NCBI GenBank assembly: GCA_017432725.1
Contig: JAFRIQ010000058.1
Location: 1-36,017, forward strand
Length of the DNA stretch: 36,017 nucleotides
Source of the DNA: Bacillota bacterium
GTDB taxonomy: Bacteria > Bacillota > Clostridia > Peptostreptococcales > Anaerovoracaceae
Direction of reading: 5' to 3'
In this document: positions 1 to 8,255 of the stretch, piece after piece
How the letters are laid out: each line of letters begins with the position of its first letter
Numbering within the stretch: position 1 is the first letter of the stretch
The notes under the pieces: generated by a model
Told to the model about the DNA's origin: nothing
What the model saw: only the letters and a program-made list of their open reading frames with translations
Database searches by the model: none
Program-made: the position numbers and the translations under genes

Positions 1-738
1 ATGGAGATCAGAGACCTTCTCTCCTTCTACGAATTCCCCGGAGATGACATTCCTATCATCAGAGGATCCGCACTTATGGCACTGGAAGATCCGGACAGCG
101 AATGGGGCGACAAGATTATGGAGCTCCTCGACGCAGTCGACAACTACATTCCGGAACCGAAGCGTCCGACGGACCAGCCGTTCCTTATGCCTGTTGAAGA
201 CGTATTCACGATCACCGGCCGTGGCACAGTTGCTACAGGAAGAGTTGAGCGTGGTGTTGTAAAGATGGGCGACACAGTAGAAATCGTTGGACTCTCCGAC
301 GAGAAGAGAAGCACAGTTGTAACTGGTGTTGAGATGTTCAGAAAGCTCCTCGACCAGGGCGAAGCTGGAGACAACATCGGTGTTCTTCTCCGTGGCGTAC
401 AGAGAAACGAGATCGAAAGAGGACAGGTTCTCGCAAAACCGGGTTCAGTACATCCGCACACAAAGTTCACAGCTAACGTATACGTTCTTAAGCAGTCTGA
501 AGGCGGACGTCATACTCCGTTCTTCTCCGGCTACAAGCCCCAGTTCTACTTCAGAACAACTGACGTTACAGGACAGATCGAACTCGCAGCCGGCACAGAG
601 ATGTGCATGCCCGGAGACAACGCTGTCATGACCGTAGAACTGATCACACCGATCGCTATCGAACCGGGACTCCGTTTCGCTATTCGTGAAGGTGGAAGAA
701 CAGTTGCTTCCGGAGTTGTAGACACAGTTATCGAGTAG
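1..738 (+). CDS. tuf: Elongation factor Tu, C-terminal part (5' truncated by window edge)
   Basis: EF-Tu is the GTPase that delivers aminoacyl-tRNA to the ribosome. The 245 codons present cover the end of the G domain and the two beta-barrel domains. Recognisable stretches are [12 protein letters not shown] near the start, [13 protein letters not shown] in domain 2, and GGRHTPFF and MPGDN in domain 3. A full EF-Tu is about 395-400 residues, so roughly 150 N-terminal residues lie upstream of the window. The Met at base 1 is internal and not the start. Isoleucine codons are ATC/ATT with no ATA, unlike most neighbouring genes, as expected for a very highly expressed gene. A strong hairpin follows the stop. 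Identification is essentially certain. Confidence 0.98.
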   Translation: MEIRDLLSFYEFPGDDIPIIRGSALMALEDPDSEWGDKIMELLDAVDNYIPEPKRPTDQPFLMPVEDVFTITGRGTVATGRVERGVVKMGDTVEIVGLSDEKRSTVVTGVEMFRKLLDQGEAGDNIGVLLRGVQRNEIERGQVLAKPGSVHPHTKFTANVYVLKQSEGGRHTPFFSGYKPQFYFRTTDVTGQIELAAGTEMCMPGDNAVMTVELITPIAIEPGLRFAIREGGRTVASGVVDTVIE

Positions 739-765
739 TTTATAACGCATAAAGAAAAGACATTG

Positions 766-794
766 AAAGAGGCTGCGTAATGCAGCCTCTTTTG
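766..794 (+). terminator. Rho-independent terminator of tuf
   Basis: A perfect 11-bp stem (AAAGAGGCTGC, 766-776, with its complement at 782-792) closes a 5-nt loop and runs into a short T-tract. It begins 27 nt after the tuf stop codon. The T-tract is only four bases long and leads directly into the extended -10 box of the next promoter. Confidence 0.88.
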
Positions 795-803
795 TGATAT
801 AAT
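795..803 (+). promoter_or_regulatory. Extended -10 promoter of tsaE, predicted leaderless transcript
   Basis: TGATATAAT (795-803) is a perfect extended -10 element (TGN followed by TATAAT). No convincing -35 box lies 16-18 bp upstream, where the tuf terminator stem is located. The expected start site, about 7 nt after the hexamer, is at about 810-811, which is the first base of ATG 811. Confidence 0.6.
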
Positions 804-810
804 GCCCAAG

Positions 811-1221
811 ATGGTCATTCTTACAGATCTTGATAAAACTGAAGAATTCGGAAAAGCTTTTGCAGAAAGTCTGACGCCCGGCAGCATAATAGCCCTCATA
901 GGGCCCTTAGGCGCCGGCAAGACCACTCTGGCGAAAGCCATAGCAAGGGGACTGGGAGTCACGGAGACTCTCACGAGCCCCACCTTTACTATTGTCCAGG
1001 AGTATGAGAGCGGAAGGCTTCCGCTTTATCATTTCGACGTTTACAGGGTGTCCGATGCGGACGAACTCTTCGAAATGGGTTTCGAAGAATATCTGCACAA
1101 AGATGGGGTCTGCCTCATAGAGTGGGCCGATCTCATAGAGGACATGCTGCCTGAAAAAACAGTCACCATCAAACTGGATTACGGAGAAAATGAAGATGAA
1201 AGGATCCTTGAGATATGCTGA
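811..1221 (+). CDS. tsaE: tRNA t6A37 biosynthesis ATPase TsaE (YjeE family)
   Basis: TsaE is the P-loop ATPase of the threonylcarbamoyl-adenosine (t6A) complex that modifies A37 of ANN-decoding tRNAs together with TsaB and TsaD. The 136-residue product has the Walker A motif GPLGAGKT (residues 31-38), the family motif TSPTFTIVQEY, LYHFDVYR, and a C-terminal LIEWADLIED segment, and matches the usual family length. An ATG at 802 is in frame but overlaps the TATAAT promoter element, so ATG 811 is preferred; no Shine-Dalgarno sequence precedes either. The stop codon overlaps the next start by 7 bp, so tsaE, tsaB-rimI and tsaD form one operon. Confidence 0.93.
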   Translation: MVILTDLDKTEEFGKAFAESLTPGSIIALIGPLGAGKTTLAKAIARGLGVTETLTSPTFTIVQEYESGRLPLYHFDVYRVSDADELFEMGFEEYLHKDGVCLIEWADLIEDMLPEKTVTIKLDYGENEDERILEIC

Positions 1222-2378
1222 TACTGGCAATTGAAACGACCGGGCCCGTATCAAGCGTTGCCCTTGACAGAGACGGGATCATTACGGAAATAAAGAACGA
1301 GGACAGTTATTCCCACCTCAAGCAGCTCATGCCCATGGTCAGAGAGCTGATGGATGAGGAAGGAGTTAAAGGGGAAGATCTTGACGCCATAGCCGTTTCC
1401 CAGGGCCCCGGGTCCTTTACGGGTATACGCATAGGGATGGTCAGCGCCAAGGGCCTTGCCCAGGTATGGGGAAAGCCCATAGTGGAAGTGCCGACCCTTG
1501 CCACCTTTGCGTACAGAGATTACGACTGGGAAGAAGAGGGCAGGAAATATCTTTACTGTCCCGTCATAGACGCCAAGATGCATCAGGTCTACGCGGCGGC
1601 TTATGAAAAAGGAAACAAAGAAGCAATAGTCAAAGGCGCTTCCTACTATATAGACGAATATCTTGAACTTCTTGAAAAAGCGGCAAAGGACTACGATGCC
1701 GTAGTATTTTTCGGCGATGCCTACGGTCTTTACAAGGACAGTATAGATTCCTGCGATATCGTATACGCTCTTGCTCCGGAAGAAGATCTTTGCCAGACAG
1801 CTTTGGGAACGGCAGTCCTCGGCGAGGAGCTGCTCAGGGAAGGCAAAACCAAGAGCTGCTTCGACGCGCAGCCTGAATACTTCAGGCTTCCGGAAGCTGA
1901 AAGAAAGTTCAGGACCAAGAGCCTTGTGATAGCTCCGGCTGCGCCGGATGACCTTGACAGGATAGAGGTAATCGAGAAGTCTGCTTTCAGCGATCCCTGG
2001 ACAAGGGAGATGCTCGGAAACGACATATCAAGATCACTTGAAGATCCCAGGAGCGTGTTCCTTACGGCCAGGGATCCTGGAGAGGGACGCGATGTTGTGG
2101 CATATATAGAGGCTATGTTTCTGCCCGGCACTTTTGCCGAGATAGACAACCTTGCCACTGCTCCTGAAAGACGCAGACAGGGCATTGCAAGGAAGATGAT
2201 GCTGGAGATAATCTCAAAGGCAAAGGAACTTAAAGTTAAGGAAGTGCAGCTCGAAGTTAGGGCTTCCAACACGCCTGCCATATGCCTTTATGAATCGCTG
2301 GGATTCAGAAACGTAGGCGTCAGAAAAGGATATTACGCAGACGGCGAGGATGCCGTCCTTATGACCAAAGAACTATAG
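1215..2378 (+). CDS. tsaB-rimI: Bifunctional TsaB / RimI fusion protein
   Basis: The 387-residue protein has two domains. Residues 1 to about 230 are TsaB, the ASKHA-fold dimerisation partner of TsaD in t6A synthesis, with the N-terminal LILAIETTGPVSSVAL strand and the SQGPGSFTGIRIG motif near residues 61-73. Residues about 236-387 are a GNAT acetyltransferase of the RimI type, which acetylates the N-terminal alanine of ribosomal protein S18. It has the acetyl-CoA loop RRRQGIA near residue 320, LEVRASN and LYESLGF. In many bacteria these are separate adjacent genes; the fused form is known in Firmicutes. The gene overlaps the end of tsaE by 7 bp and abuts tsaD. Confidence 0.95.
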   Translation: MLILAIETTGPVSSVALDRDGIITEIKNEDSYSHLKQLMPMVRELMDEEGVKGEDLDAIAVSQGPGSFTGIRIGMVSAKGLAQVWGKPIVEVPTLATFAYRDYDWEEEGRKYLYCPVIDAKMHQVYAAAYEKGNKEAIVKGASYYIDEYLELLEKAAKDYDAVVFFGDAYGLYKDSIDSCDIVYALAPEEDLCQTALGTAVLGEELLREGKTKSCFDAQPEYFRLPEAERKFRTKSLVIAPAAPDDLDRIEVIEKSAFSDPWTREMLGNDISRSLEDPRSVFLTARDPGEGRDVVAYIEAMFLPGTFAEIDNLATAPERRRQGIARKMMLEIISKAKELKVKEVQLEVRASNTPAICLYESLGFRNVGVRKGYYADGEDAVLMTKEL

Positions 2379-3422
2379 ATGAAAGACGGAAGAATACTTA
2401 CAATGGGAATAGAGTCCAGCTGTGATGAGACAGCTATAGCCATCCTTGCAGACGGCAGGGATGTGCTTTCCAATGTGATCTCTTCCCAGATATCCATACA
2501 TACGGTCTACGGCGGAGTAGTTCCGGAGATCGCTTCGAGGCACCACCTGAACAACATACCTTTCGTTTTCAGGCAGGCGCTGGAAGAGGCGGATGTGGAC
2601 CTTTCCGAGATCGATGAGATAGGCGTCACCGCAGGCCCGGGACTTCCAGGCGCAGTGCTCATGGGGGCTGCCTATGCCAAGGCGGTATCTCTGGCTTCCG
2701 GAATACCTCTCATAGGGGTCCATCACATCCAGGGGCATATAATGGCCAATCTCATAGAGCATCCGGAGATAGAGCCTCCCTTCCTTTCCTTCGTCATATC
2801 CGGAGGTCATACCCATATAATCCAGGTGCTCGGTTACAACGAATTCAAGATCCTCGGCTGCACCAGAGACGACGCAGTAGGAGAAGCCTACGATAAAGTT
2901 GCAAGGGTACTGGGTCTTGGATATCCGGGAGGACCTAAGGTAGATGCTCTGGCTAAAGAAGGCGATCCTAAGGCCATAGAATTCAAGAGAGTATATCTTG
3001 AAAAGGGCAGCCTTGATTTCAGTCTCTCCGGCACCAAGACCGCAGTCATAAATTATATGCACAGCGCAGAGCAGAAAGGCATTGAAGTGAACAGGGCCGA
3101 CGTGGCGGCTTCTTTCCAGGAGGCTGTCATAGACGTTCTCGTTGACAAAGCCATGATGGCCATGGATCAGACAAAGGCTCCTTATCTGGTCCTCGCCGGA
3201 GGGGTTGCATGCAACTCAAGGCTAAGGAAAAGACTTTCAGATGCCTTGGAGGAGAAGGGAAAGAAACTCTACGTTCCGTCGCCGATACTGTGTACCGACA
3301 ACGGCGCCATGATAGCGGCCGCCGCCTACAGGAAGGCAAGGGAAGGACAGTTTTCAAGCCTTTCTCTCGACGTGTTCCCGGGTCTTAATATAGAGACGGG
3401 ACTCCACAAACTTGAAGAATGA
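2379..3422 (+). CDS. tsaD: tRNA N6-adenosine threonylcarbamoyltransferase TsaD
   Basis: TsaD transfers the threonylcarbamoyl group from its adenylate to A37 of tRNA. The 347-residue product shows the N-terminal GIESSCDETAIAI segment, the metal-binding HxxxH (His116 and His120 in HHIQGH), SGGHT, GEAYDKVARVLGL and a late CTDNGAM motif (Asp307). Length matches the family. The ATG at 2379 follows the tsaB-rimI stop with no gap, suggesting translational coupling. A second ATG at 2403 (MGIESSCDET) would give a product beginning nearer the conserved domain and cannot be excluded. It is the last gene of the tsaE operon and faces the convergent acpP gene. Confidence 0.96.
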   Translation: MKDGRILTMGIESSCDETAIAILADGRDVLSNVISSQISIHTVYGGVVPEIASRHHLNNIPFVFRQALEEADVDLSEIDEIGVTAGPGLPGAVLMGAAYAKAVSLASGIPLIGVHHIQGHIMANLIEHPEIEPPFLSFVISGGHTHIIQVLGYNEFKILGCTRDDAVGEAYDKVARVLGLGYPGGPKVDALAKEGDPKAIEFKRVYLEKGSLDFSLSGTKTAVINYMHSAEQKGIEVNRADVAASFQEAVIDVLVDKAMMAMDQTKAPYLVLAGGVACNSRLRKRLSDALEEKGKKLYVPSPILCTDNGAMIAAAAYRKAREGQFSSLSLDVFPGLNIETGLHKLEE

Positions 3423-3452
3423 AAAAAAGACCCCTCGCATCGCGAGGGGTCT
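3422..3452 (-). terminator. Terminator of acpP (convergent with tsaD)
   Basis: An 11-bp hairpin (GACCCCTCGC at 3429-3438 with its complement at 3442-3451, extended by A3428/T3452) has a three-base loop. The run of A residues at 3422-3428 is a T-tract only when read on the minus strand. It therefore fits termination of acpP better than of tsaD, though the stem may slow polymerase from both sides. Confidence 0.85.
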
Positions 3453-3463
3453 GAGTTCATATG

Positions 3464-3697
3464 CTATTCTTCGATATGATCTTCGACATACTTTACCAGG
3501 TTGGCAACGATGTTGAATTCTTCTGTCTTTTCATCGGGGATTTCAATTCCGAATTCGTCTTCGATCTGAGTAAGTACATCTACAGCATCAAGGCTGTCTG
3601 CATTGAGGTCCAGCATGAGATCGGTCTCAGGTTTGATCAGTTCGGGATCTATATCCAGCTGCTCCGCAATCAGGTCTCTAATTTTTTCAAATACCAC
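3464..3697 (-). CDS. acpP: Acyl carrier protein
   Basis: This encodes a 77-residue acyl carrier protein, the small acidic cofactor protein that carries fatty-acid intermediates on a 4'-phosphopantetheine arm. The attachment motif is DLNADSLDAVDV with Ser35 as the modified residue, followed by helix III sequence DEFGIEIPDE. The start is GTG at 3697: AAGGAGGG lies 8 nt upstream of it on the minus strand. A longer in-frame reading upstream crosses the promoter and is not coding. The gene stands alone between its own promoter and terminator, not in a visible fab cluster. Confidence 0.95.
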   Translation of the reverse strand: MVFEKIRDLIAEQLDIDPELIKPETDLMLDLNADSLDAVDVLTQIEDEFGIEIPDEKTEEFNIVANLVKYVEDHIEE

Positions 3698-3748
3698 TAT
3701 AGTACCCTCCTTTCGTTCCCGCAGAGTGCAGGGAACTTTTTCTAAAGT

Positions 3749-3777
3749 ATTATAACCGAAAAGACAGATATTATCAA
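3749..3777 (-). promoter_or_regulatory. Housekeeping promoter of acpP
   Basis: Read on the minus strand, TTGATA (3772-3777) and a perfect TATAAT (3749-3754) are separated by exactly 17 bp. This is a near-consensus sigma-A-type promoter, and it places a leader of about 45 nt before the acpP ribosome-binding site. Confidence 0.85.
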
Positions 3778-3848
3778 TAAAAACAATGGAACGGAGGGCT
3801 GATACAGTATGTATTACCGGAATACTATGTTTTAAAATGGAAATAATA

Positions 3849-3878
3849 TTGACCTGATGGAAATATAGAGGATATAAT
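3849..3878 (+). promoter_or_regulatory. Promoter of the XRE-Uma2 gene
   Basis: TTGACC (3849-3854) and TATAAT (3873-3878) are 18 bp apart. The predicted start, about 3885, leaves a leader of roughly 38 nt before ATG 3923, with a GGAG ribosome-binding site. It is divergent from the acpP promoter about 70 bp away. Confidence 0.75.
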
Positions 3879-3922
3879 AGTATCGATAAAAGGAAATTCA
3901 TGCAAAAAATGGAGATAGTATC

Positions 3923-4669
3923 ATGACACTAAATGAAATGAAGGCCCGCAAAAAGGAATTAGGGCTTACCAATGAGATGATAGCTGAAAAGGCAGGGATC
4001 CCGCTCAGTACGGTCCAGAAGTTTTTCAGCGGACATACGCAGGCTCCGAGATACGATACTATCATGGCGATTGAAGGCGTCCTTGAAAAGCCGCAGGAAA
4101 TAAAGGAAAGCGTAAGAAAGTATATTACACTTGAGCAGGATCACACCATAGAGGACTACTATGCTCTTCCAACAGACGTCAGAGTCGAACTCATAGACGG
4201 AAGGTTCTATGACCTTGCGTCACCTACGGTTCAGCATCAAAGGCTTGTAGCTTCTTTATGGAATCAGATCAACAGCTACATAGAATCACACAAGGGAAAA
4301 TGCGAAACTTTTATGTCTCCGCTCGACGTTGTATTAGGTTCGGATGATAGGACTATAGTGCAGCCGGATGTGATGGTCGTCTGCGACCCGAAGAAGATCG
4401 AAGACGGAAAGAGGGTGGAAGGAGCCCCTGACTTTGTGGCAGAGATCCTTTCGGAGAGCACGTTCAAAAAAGATTTCAGCTTAAAATACAGAAAATATAG
4501 AGAGTCCGGAGTAAAGGAATACTGGATTGTCGATCCTGAGAATAAAATTGTGTTTATCTGTGATTATACGCAGGATAAGATGATCATGGAGATACATGAT
4601 TTCAAGGAGAAGATTCCTGTAGCGATCTACGGAGGCAAGTGCCTCATAGACTTCTCAAGATTCGCCTGA
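3923..4669 (+). CDS. XRE-type HTH fused to Uma2-family PD-(D/E)XK nuclease domain
   Basis: The 248-residue protein joins two domains. Residues 1 to about 60 look like an XRE/Cro helix-turn-helix (NEMIAEKAGIPLSTVQKFFSG). Residues about 75-245 match the Uma2 (DUF820) putative restriction-endonuclease fold, with the core QPDVMVVCD, FVAEILSEST and KYRKYRESGVKEYWIVDP carrying the acidic and lysine residues of the PD-(D/E)XK active site. Uma2 proteins are widespread and mostly uncharacterised; a DNA-targeted nuclease or regulator is an inference. It has its own promoter and no methyltransferase or toxin neighbour. The start is supported by GGAG about 10 nt upstream. Confidence 0.85.
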   Translation: MTLNEMKARKKELGLTNEMIAEKAGIPLSTVQKFFSGHTQAPRYDTIMAIEGVLEKPQEIKESVRKYITLEQDHTIEDYYALPTDVRVELIDGRFYDLASPTVQHQRLVASLWNQINSYIESHKGKCETFMSPLDVVLGSDDRTIVQPDVMVVCDPKKIEDGKRVEGAPDFVAEILSESTFKKDFSLKYRKYRESGVKEYWIVDPENKIVFICDYTQDKMIMEIHDFKEKIPVAIYGGKCLIDFSRFA

Positions 4670-4696
4670 GCATCAAATTATTATGCCGCATCAGTC

Positions 4697-4725
4697 TTGT
4701 GCTGTGCGCCATTTTGGGCTATAAT
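4697..4725 (+). promoter_or_regulatory. Promoter of rho
   Basis: TTGTGC (4697-4702) and TATAAT (4720-4725) are separated by 17 bp. The predicted start near 4732 gives rho an untranslated leader of about 125 nt. Confidence 0.75.
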
Positions 4726-4761
4726 ACTGCCGTTGTGAATATCTATCCGTTATATTCCAAT

Positions 4762-4792
4762 GAAAGCGGGCGCTTTGCGCTGAAAAGCTTTC
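4762..4792 (+). promoter_or_regulatory. Possible regulatory leader hairpins of rho
   Basis: The left arm at 4762-4767 (GAAAGC) can pair either with 4772-4776, forming a short hairpin with a GGGC loop, or with 4787-4792 (GCTTTC), forming a long one; the two are mutually exclusive. A C-rich stretch (ACACCCCC) follows. Autogenous control of rho through its leader is known in other bacteria; that it occurs here is inference only. Confidence 0.35.
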
Positions 4793-4856
4793 AACACCCC
4801 CTTTAAGATCATATATACATTTATCATATCTATTTTTTCATGTTTTGAGGTGAGAG

Positions 4857-6281
4857 ATGATCCCCGATATTTTGAAAGACAAGAAACTTGCGGAATTAAG
4901 AGAGATAGGCGCTGCTCTTAAGATCGAAAATGCGGCGAAGCTCAAGAAAAGCGAACTTTTAGAGATCCTGACCAAAATGCACGAAGACGCGCAAAAAGAG
5001 CAGGAAGTCACAGAAGAGCCCACAGAAGAACCCGTAAAGAAGAAAGCCGTAAGGAAGAATGCGAAGAAAGCGGAAGAGACAGCTTCTGAAAGCGAAGAAA
5101 CAGAAGCTGCACCTTTGGAAAGCGAACAGCAGGAAGCGCCTTCCGAGCCTCAGGAGGAAAAGGAAGACAACCGTTACGAGACCACGGGCATCCTTGACCT
5201 TGCTGAAGGAGGATTCGGTTTCCTCCGTTTCGACAATTTCCTTACTTCAGACAGGGATATATACGTATCTCCGGCACAGATAAGAAGATTCAATCTGAAG
5301 ACCGGCGATGAGATCTGCTGCATAGCGAGAAAGCCCGGGACCGGAGAGCGTTTCGGAGCACTGCTTTACGTCAAGACCGTGAACGGAGACGAACCCGGAG
5401 TCGCAAGGACCCGCAAGGATTTCTCCATGCTCACGCCCGTATTCCCCAACGAGAGGATAAACCTTGAAAAGGGATCGTCGGTGCTTTCCATGAGACTCGT
5501 AGACCTCGTGGCTCCCATAGGAAAGGGCCAGAGAGGCCTCATAGTCGCTCCTCCTAAGGCAGGAAAGACGACGCTTCTCAAACAGATAGCCCACGCCATA
5601 GAAGCCCAGGACCTTGACGCAGAACTCATAGTGCTCCTCGTAGACGAAAGACCCGAAGAAGTCACGGATATGCAAAGATCCATAAAGGGCAAGGTCATAT
5701 ATTCCACTTTCGACGAACAGCCCCAGCACCACGTAAAGGTAGCGGAAATGGTACTCGAAAGAGCAAGAAGACTGGTAGAACACGGAAAGGACGTCATTAT
5801 ACTGCTCGATTCCATAACGAGGCTCGCAAGAGCGTACAACCTCGTTGAACCGAGCTCAGGAAGGACTCTTTCCGGAGGTCTCGATCCTGTGGCTCTTTAT
5901 AAGCCCAAGAAGTTCTTCGGTTCGGCCAGGAACATGGAAGAAGGCGGCAGCATCACCATACTGGCCACGGCTCTCATAGAGACGGGAAGCCGTATGGACG
6001 ACATGATATACGAGGAATTCAAGGGCACCGGAAACATGGAACTCCACCTCGACAGAAAGCTTCAGGAAAAGAGGATATTCCCGGCCATCAACCTCAACAA
6101 ATCGGGAACCAGAAACGAAGACCTGCTCATGTCTCAGGAAGAACTGGAGGCCGTATGGCTCATGAGAAGAGCCGTAGCCGACTGGGGCGTAGCGGAAGCA
6201 ACAGAAAGGATAGTACTGGATCTGGTCCAGACGAGAAAGAACGCGGACTTCATCCAGAGATTCAGAAAAACGAGAATTTAA
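4857..6281 (+). CDS. rho: Transcription termination factor Rho
   Basis: Rho is the hexameric RNA-dependent ATPase that terminates transcription. The 474-residue protein has an N-terminal Rho-N helical domain (residues 1-45), a low-complexity Glu/Lys/Ala-rich insertion (about 46-105), the cold-shock-like RNA-binding domain (about 107-175, [13 protein letters not shown]), and the ATPase core with Walker A PPKAGKTT (from residue 232) and Walker B VIILLDS (Asp318). Motifs around [11 protein letters not shown] and [19 protein letters not shown] are conserved. The extra charged insertion makes it longer than the 419-residue E. coli protein; such insertions occur in other Gram-positive lineages. The start has a GAGGTGAG ribosome-binding site. 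Confidence 0.98.
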   Translation: MIPDILKDKKLAELREIGAALKIENAAKLKKSELLEILTKMHEDAQKEQEVTEEPTEEPVKKKAVRKNAKKAEETASESEETEAAPLESEQQEAPSEPQEEKEDNRYETTGILDLAEGGFGFLRFDNFLTSDRDIYVSPAQIRRFNLKTGDEICCIARKPGTGERFGALLYVKTVNGDEPGVARTRKDFSMLTPVFPNERINLEKGSSVLSMRLVDLVAPIGKGQRGLIVAPPKAGKTTLLKQIAHAIEAQDLDAELIVLLVDERPEEVTDMQRSIKGKVIYSTFDEQPQHHVKVAEMVLERARRLVEHGKDVIILLDSITRLARAYNLVEPSSGRTLSGGLDPVALYKPKKFFGSARNMEEGGSITILATALIETGSRMDDMIYEEFKGTGNMELHLDRKLQEKRIFPAINLNKSGTRNEDLLMSQEELEAVWLMRRAVADWGVAEATERIVLDLVQTRKNADFIQRFRKTRI

Positions 6282-6304
6282 TTATGGATCTTAACAGGAT
6301 ATTC

Positions 6305-7342
6305 ATGAAAAACGCCTGCCCCACCAAGGTTGGAGGACAGGCCATTCTGGAAGGGCTCATGATGAGGGGCTCGAGGGCTATCGCCGTAGCCATAAGGGAG
6401 CCTTCCGGAAATATACACTTGAGCATAGAACCTCTCAAGGCAACGGGGAACTGGAAGAAGATACCCATTGTCAGAGGCGTCATAAGCTTCGTCAGCGCTC
6501 TCGTAACAGGCACGTCCATACTTATGGACGGGGCCGAAGTGCTGGAGAAACTGGAAGAAGAGCAGGGCAAAGAGGCTGCGGAAGAAGATAAGCTGGAGAA
6601 GTGGCTCAACGATAAATTCGGAGAAAAGAAAGCCTTCAGCATAATGATGTATTTCTCCGTCGCGGTAGCCCTGGTGCTTTGCGTAGGTCTGTTCGTTCTG
6701 CTTCCCACGGCAGTGATGAACCTCATAAAGAAGGCGGGAGTGGAAAGCATTTTCCTTCTTAATCTTTTCGAGGGGCTTCTGAGGATAGCGATGTTCATAA
6801 CCTACGTTCTTGCCATATCTAAAATGCCCGATATAAAGAGAGTGTTCCAGTATCACGGAGCGGAGCACAAGACCATACACTGCTATGAGAACGGTCTCGA
6901 ACTTACCCCTGAAAATGCTCAGACCTTCTATACCCTTCATCCGAGATGCGGGACCAGTTTTCTCATGTTCGTGATGATAATATCGCTCCTGGTATTCTCA
7001 TTCTTCGGATGGCCGGATCTTAAGACAAGGATCATAACCAGGCTTCTTCTGATACCGGTGATCGCAGGTATCTCCTATGAGGTGCTGCAGTTCACGGGAA
7101 GGCATAACAGCAGGTTCGTTCAGATCATGTCCATGCCGGGAATAATGCTTCAGAAACTGACCACGGCTGAACCGGATCTTAAGCAGCTCGAGGTCGCCAT
7201 CGCAGCTATGAAGGCAGTGCTTCCTTCCCACGAGGACGAAAGCGTTCCGGTGGAACCCTGGGTAGGCGAACTGATGCAGGACGGAAGCCTTGTAAAGAAC
7301 GAGGAAGAGACAGCGGCTCTTCTTGAGAAGCTTAAGAAATGA
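6305..7342 (+). CDS. DUF1385 (YqhQ-like) integral membrane protein
   Basis: The 345-residue protein belongs to the DUF1385 family of unknown function. It carries the N-terminal KVGGQAILEGLMMRG signature, FQYHGAEHKTI (His184, Glu187, His188), HPRCGTSF (His212, Cys215) and about four hydrophobic segments. The conserved His/Glu/Cys residues suggest metal binding, but no function is established here. ATG 6305 is preferred because AGGA lies 5 nt upstream; ATG 6284 is an in-frame alternative with no clear ribosome-binding site. Further upstream extension would overlap rho and has no family similarity. The gene lies between rho and prmC, its usual clostridial context, and overlaps prmC by 4 bp. Confidence 0.9.
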   Translation: MKNACPTKVGGQAILEGLMMRGSRAIAVAIREPSGNIHLSIEPLKATGNWKKIPIVRGVISFVSALVTGTSILMDGAEVLEKLEEEQGKEAAEEDKLEKWLNDKFGEKKAFSIMMYFSVAVALVLCVGLFVLLPTAVMNLIKKAGVESIFLLNLFEGLLRIAMFITYVLAISKMPDIKRVFQYHGAEHKTIHCYENGLELTPENAQTFYTLHPRCGTSFLMFVMIISLLVFSFFGWPDLKTRIITRLLLIPVIAGISYEVLQFTGRHNSRFVQIMSMPGIMLQKLTTAEPDLKQLEVAIAAMKAVLPSHEDESVPVEPWVGELMQDGSLVKNEEETAALLEKLKK

Positions 7343-8175
7343 ATATAAAGGAATTTCTTGACGAGATAACAACGGTATTCAGGAAAGCCGGCATAGCATG
7401 CGCTGAAAGAGAGGCTCTGCTTCTTGCATGCCACGTGCTTTCAGTGGACCAGGTGTACATATTCACCCATAAAGACGAATATATAGACGAGAAGGTGCTT
7501 CTTGCCGCAGCGGCTCTTGTGAACGAGCGCTGCAAGGGAAGACCTCTTGCGTACATAATGGGAAGCGCCGATTTCTGCGGCGTCGATATAACCGTAGACG
7601 AAAGGGTGCTGATCCCAAGGCCTGAAACGGAGCTTCTGGTAGAAGAGATACTAAGGTCGGAGCTAAGCAAAAAGGAAGGTCTGAGGATACTGGATCTCTG
7701 CACGGGGTCAGGATGCATCTCGGCCGCTCTTGCCGATAATCTTCCGGAAGCTTCCATACTTGCGACCGATCTGTCACTTAAAGCCTTGCAGCTGGCAGGA
7801 TATAACCTGAGGCCTTACGGCAACGTCAAAACTCTCCGTTCAGATCTTTTCGATAAGGTGGAGGGAGTTTTCGACATCATAGTAAGCAACCCGCCTTACG
7901 TGGCTGAAAAGGACAGGGATACTCTTCAGAAGGAAGTCAGGGATTTTGAACCCGAGATGGCTCTGTTCTCCGGAGAGGACGGGCTGGATGCCATCAGGAA
8001 GATCCTGGCCGAAGCAGGAGAATACCTGGAGGAAGGCGGACTTTTCCTTATGGAAATAGGGGAAGAACAGGCGGAAGAGGTACTGAAAATAGCCTACGAA
8101 ACGGGAAGTTTCAGCAGTCTGAGCATAGAAAAAGACCTTGCCGGACTCGACCGTTATTTAAAGGCCAGAAAATAA
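7339..8175 (+). CDS. prmC: Peptide chain release factor N5-glutamine methyltransferase PrmC
   Basis: PrmC methylates the glutamine of the GGQ motif in release factors RF1 and RF2, using S-adenosylmethionine. The 278-residue protein has an N-terminal helical domain, the SAM-binding motif LDLCTGSGCISAALA, ERVLIPRPETELLVE, and the catalytic NPPY (residues 184-187). The length is typical. The start overlaps the stop of the DUF1385 gene (ATGA). In many Firmicutes prmC is followed by prfA (RF1, its substrate); here rpmE follows and prfA is absent from the window. Confidence 0.96.
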   Translation: MNIKEFLDEITTVFRKAGIACAEREALLLACHVLSVDQVYIFTHKDEYIDEKVLLAAAALVNERCKGRPLAYIMGSADFCGVDITVDERVLIPRPETELLVEEILRSELSKKEGLRILDLCTGSGCISAALADNLPEASILATDLSLKALQLAGYNLRPYGNVKTLRSDLFDKVEGVFDIIVSNPPYVAEKDRDTLQKEVRDFEPEMALFSGEDGLDAIRKILAEAGEYLEEGGLFLMEIGEEQAEEVLKIAYETGSFSSLSIEKDLAGLDRYLKARK

Positions 8176-8184
8176 AAAAAATAC

Positions 8185-8213
8185 TTGCCTACATGCAAAC
8201 CCTGTGATAAACT
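8185..8213 (+). promoter_or_regulatory. Promoter of rpmE
   Basis: TTGCCT (8185-8190) and TAAACT (8208-8213) are 17 bp apart, with the -10 box preceded by TGA, giving an extended -10. It would let the ribosomal protein gene be transcribed independently of prmC. Confidence 0.55.
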
Positions 8214-8255
8214 AATCAAGCGTTTTTATGAAAAGAAACTAAGGAGGAGAGAAAA

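Noticed and set aside
802..810. An upstream in-frame ATG for tsaE
   Set aside because: It overlaps the TATAAT promoter element, so it would not be present in a transcript from that promoter.
3422..3452. The hairpin read as the tsaD terminator
   Set aside because: The T-tract is on the minus-strand side, so it fits acpP; on the plus strand the stem is followed by TGAGTTC.
6155..6304. A 50-codon N-terminal extension of the DUF1385 protein
   Set aside because: It lies almost wholly inside rho in another frame, has no family similarity, and better starts exist at 6305 (with a ribosome-binding site) and 6284.
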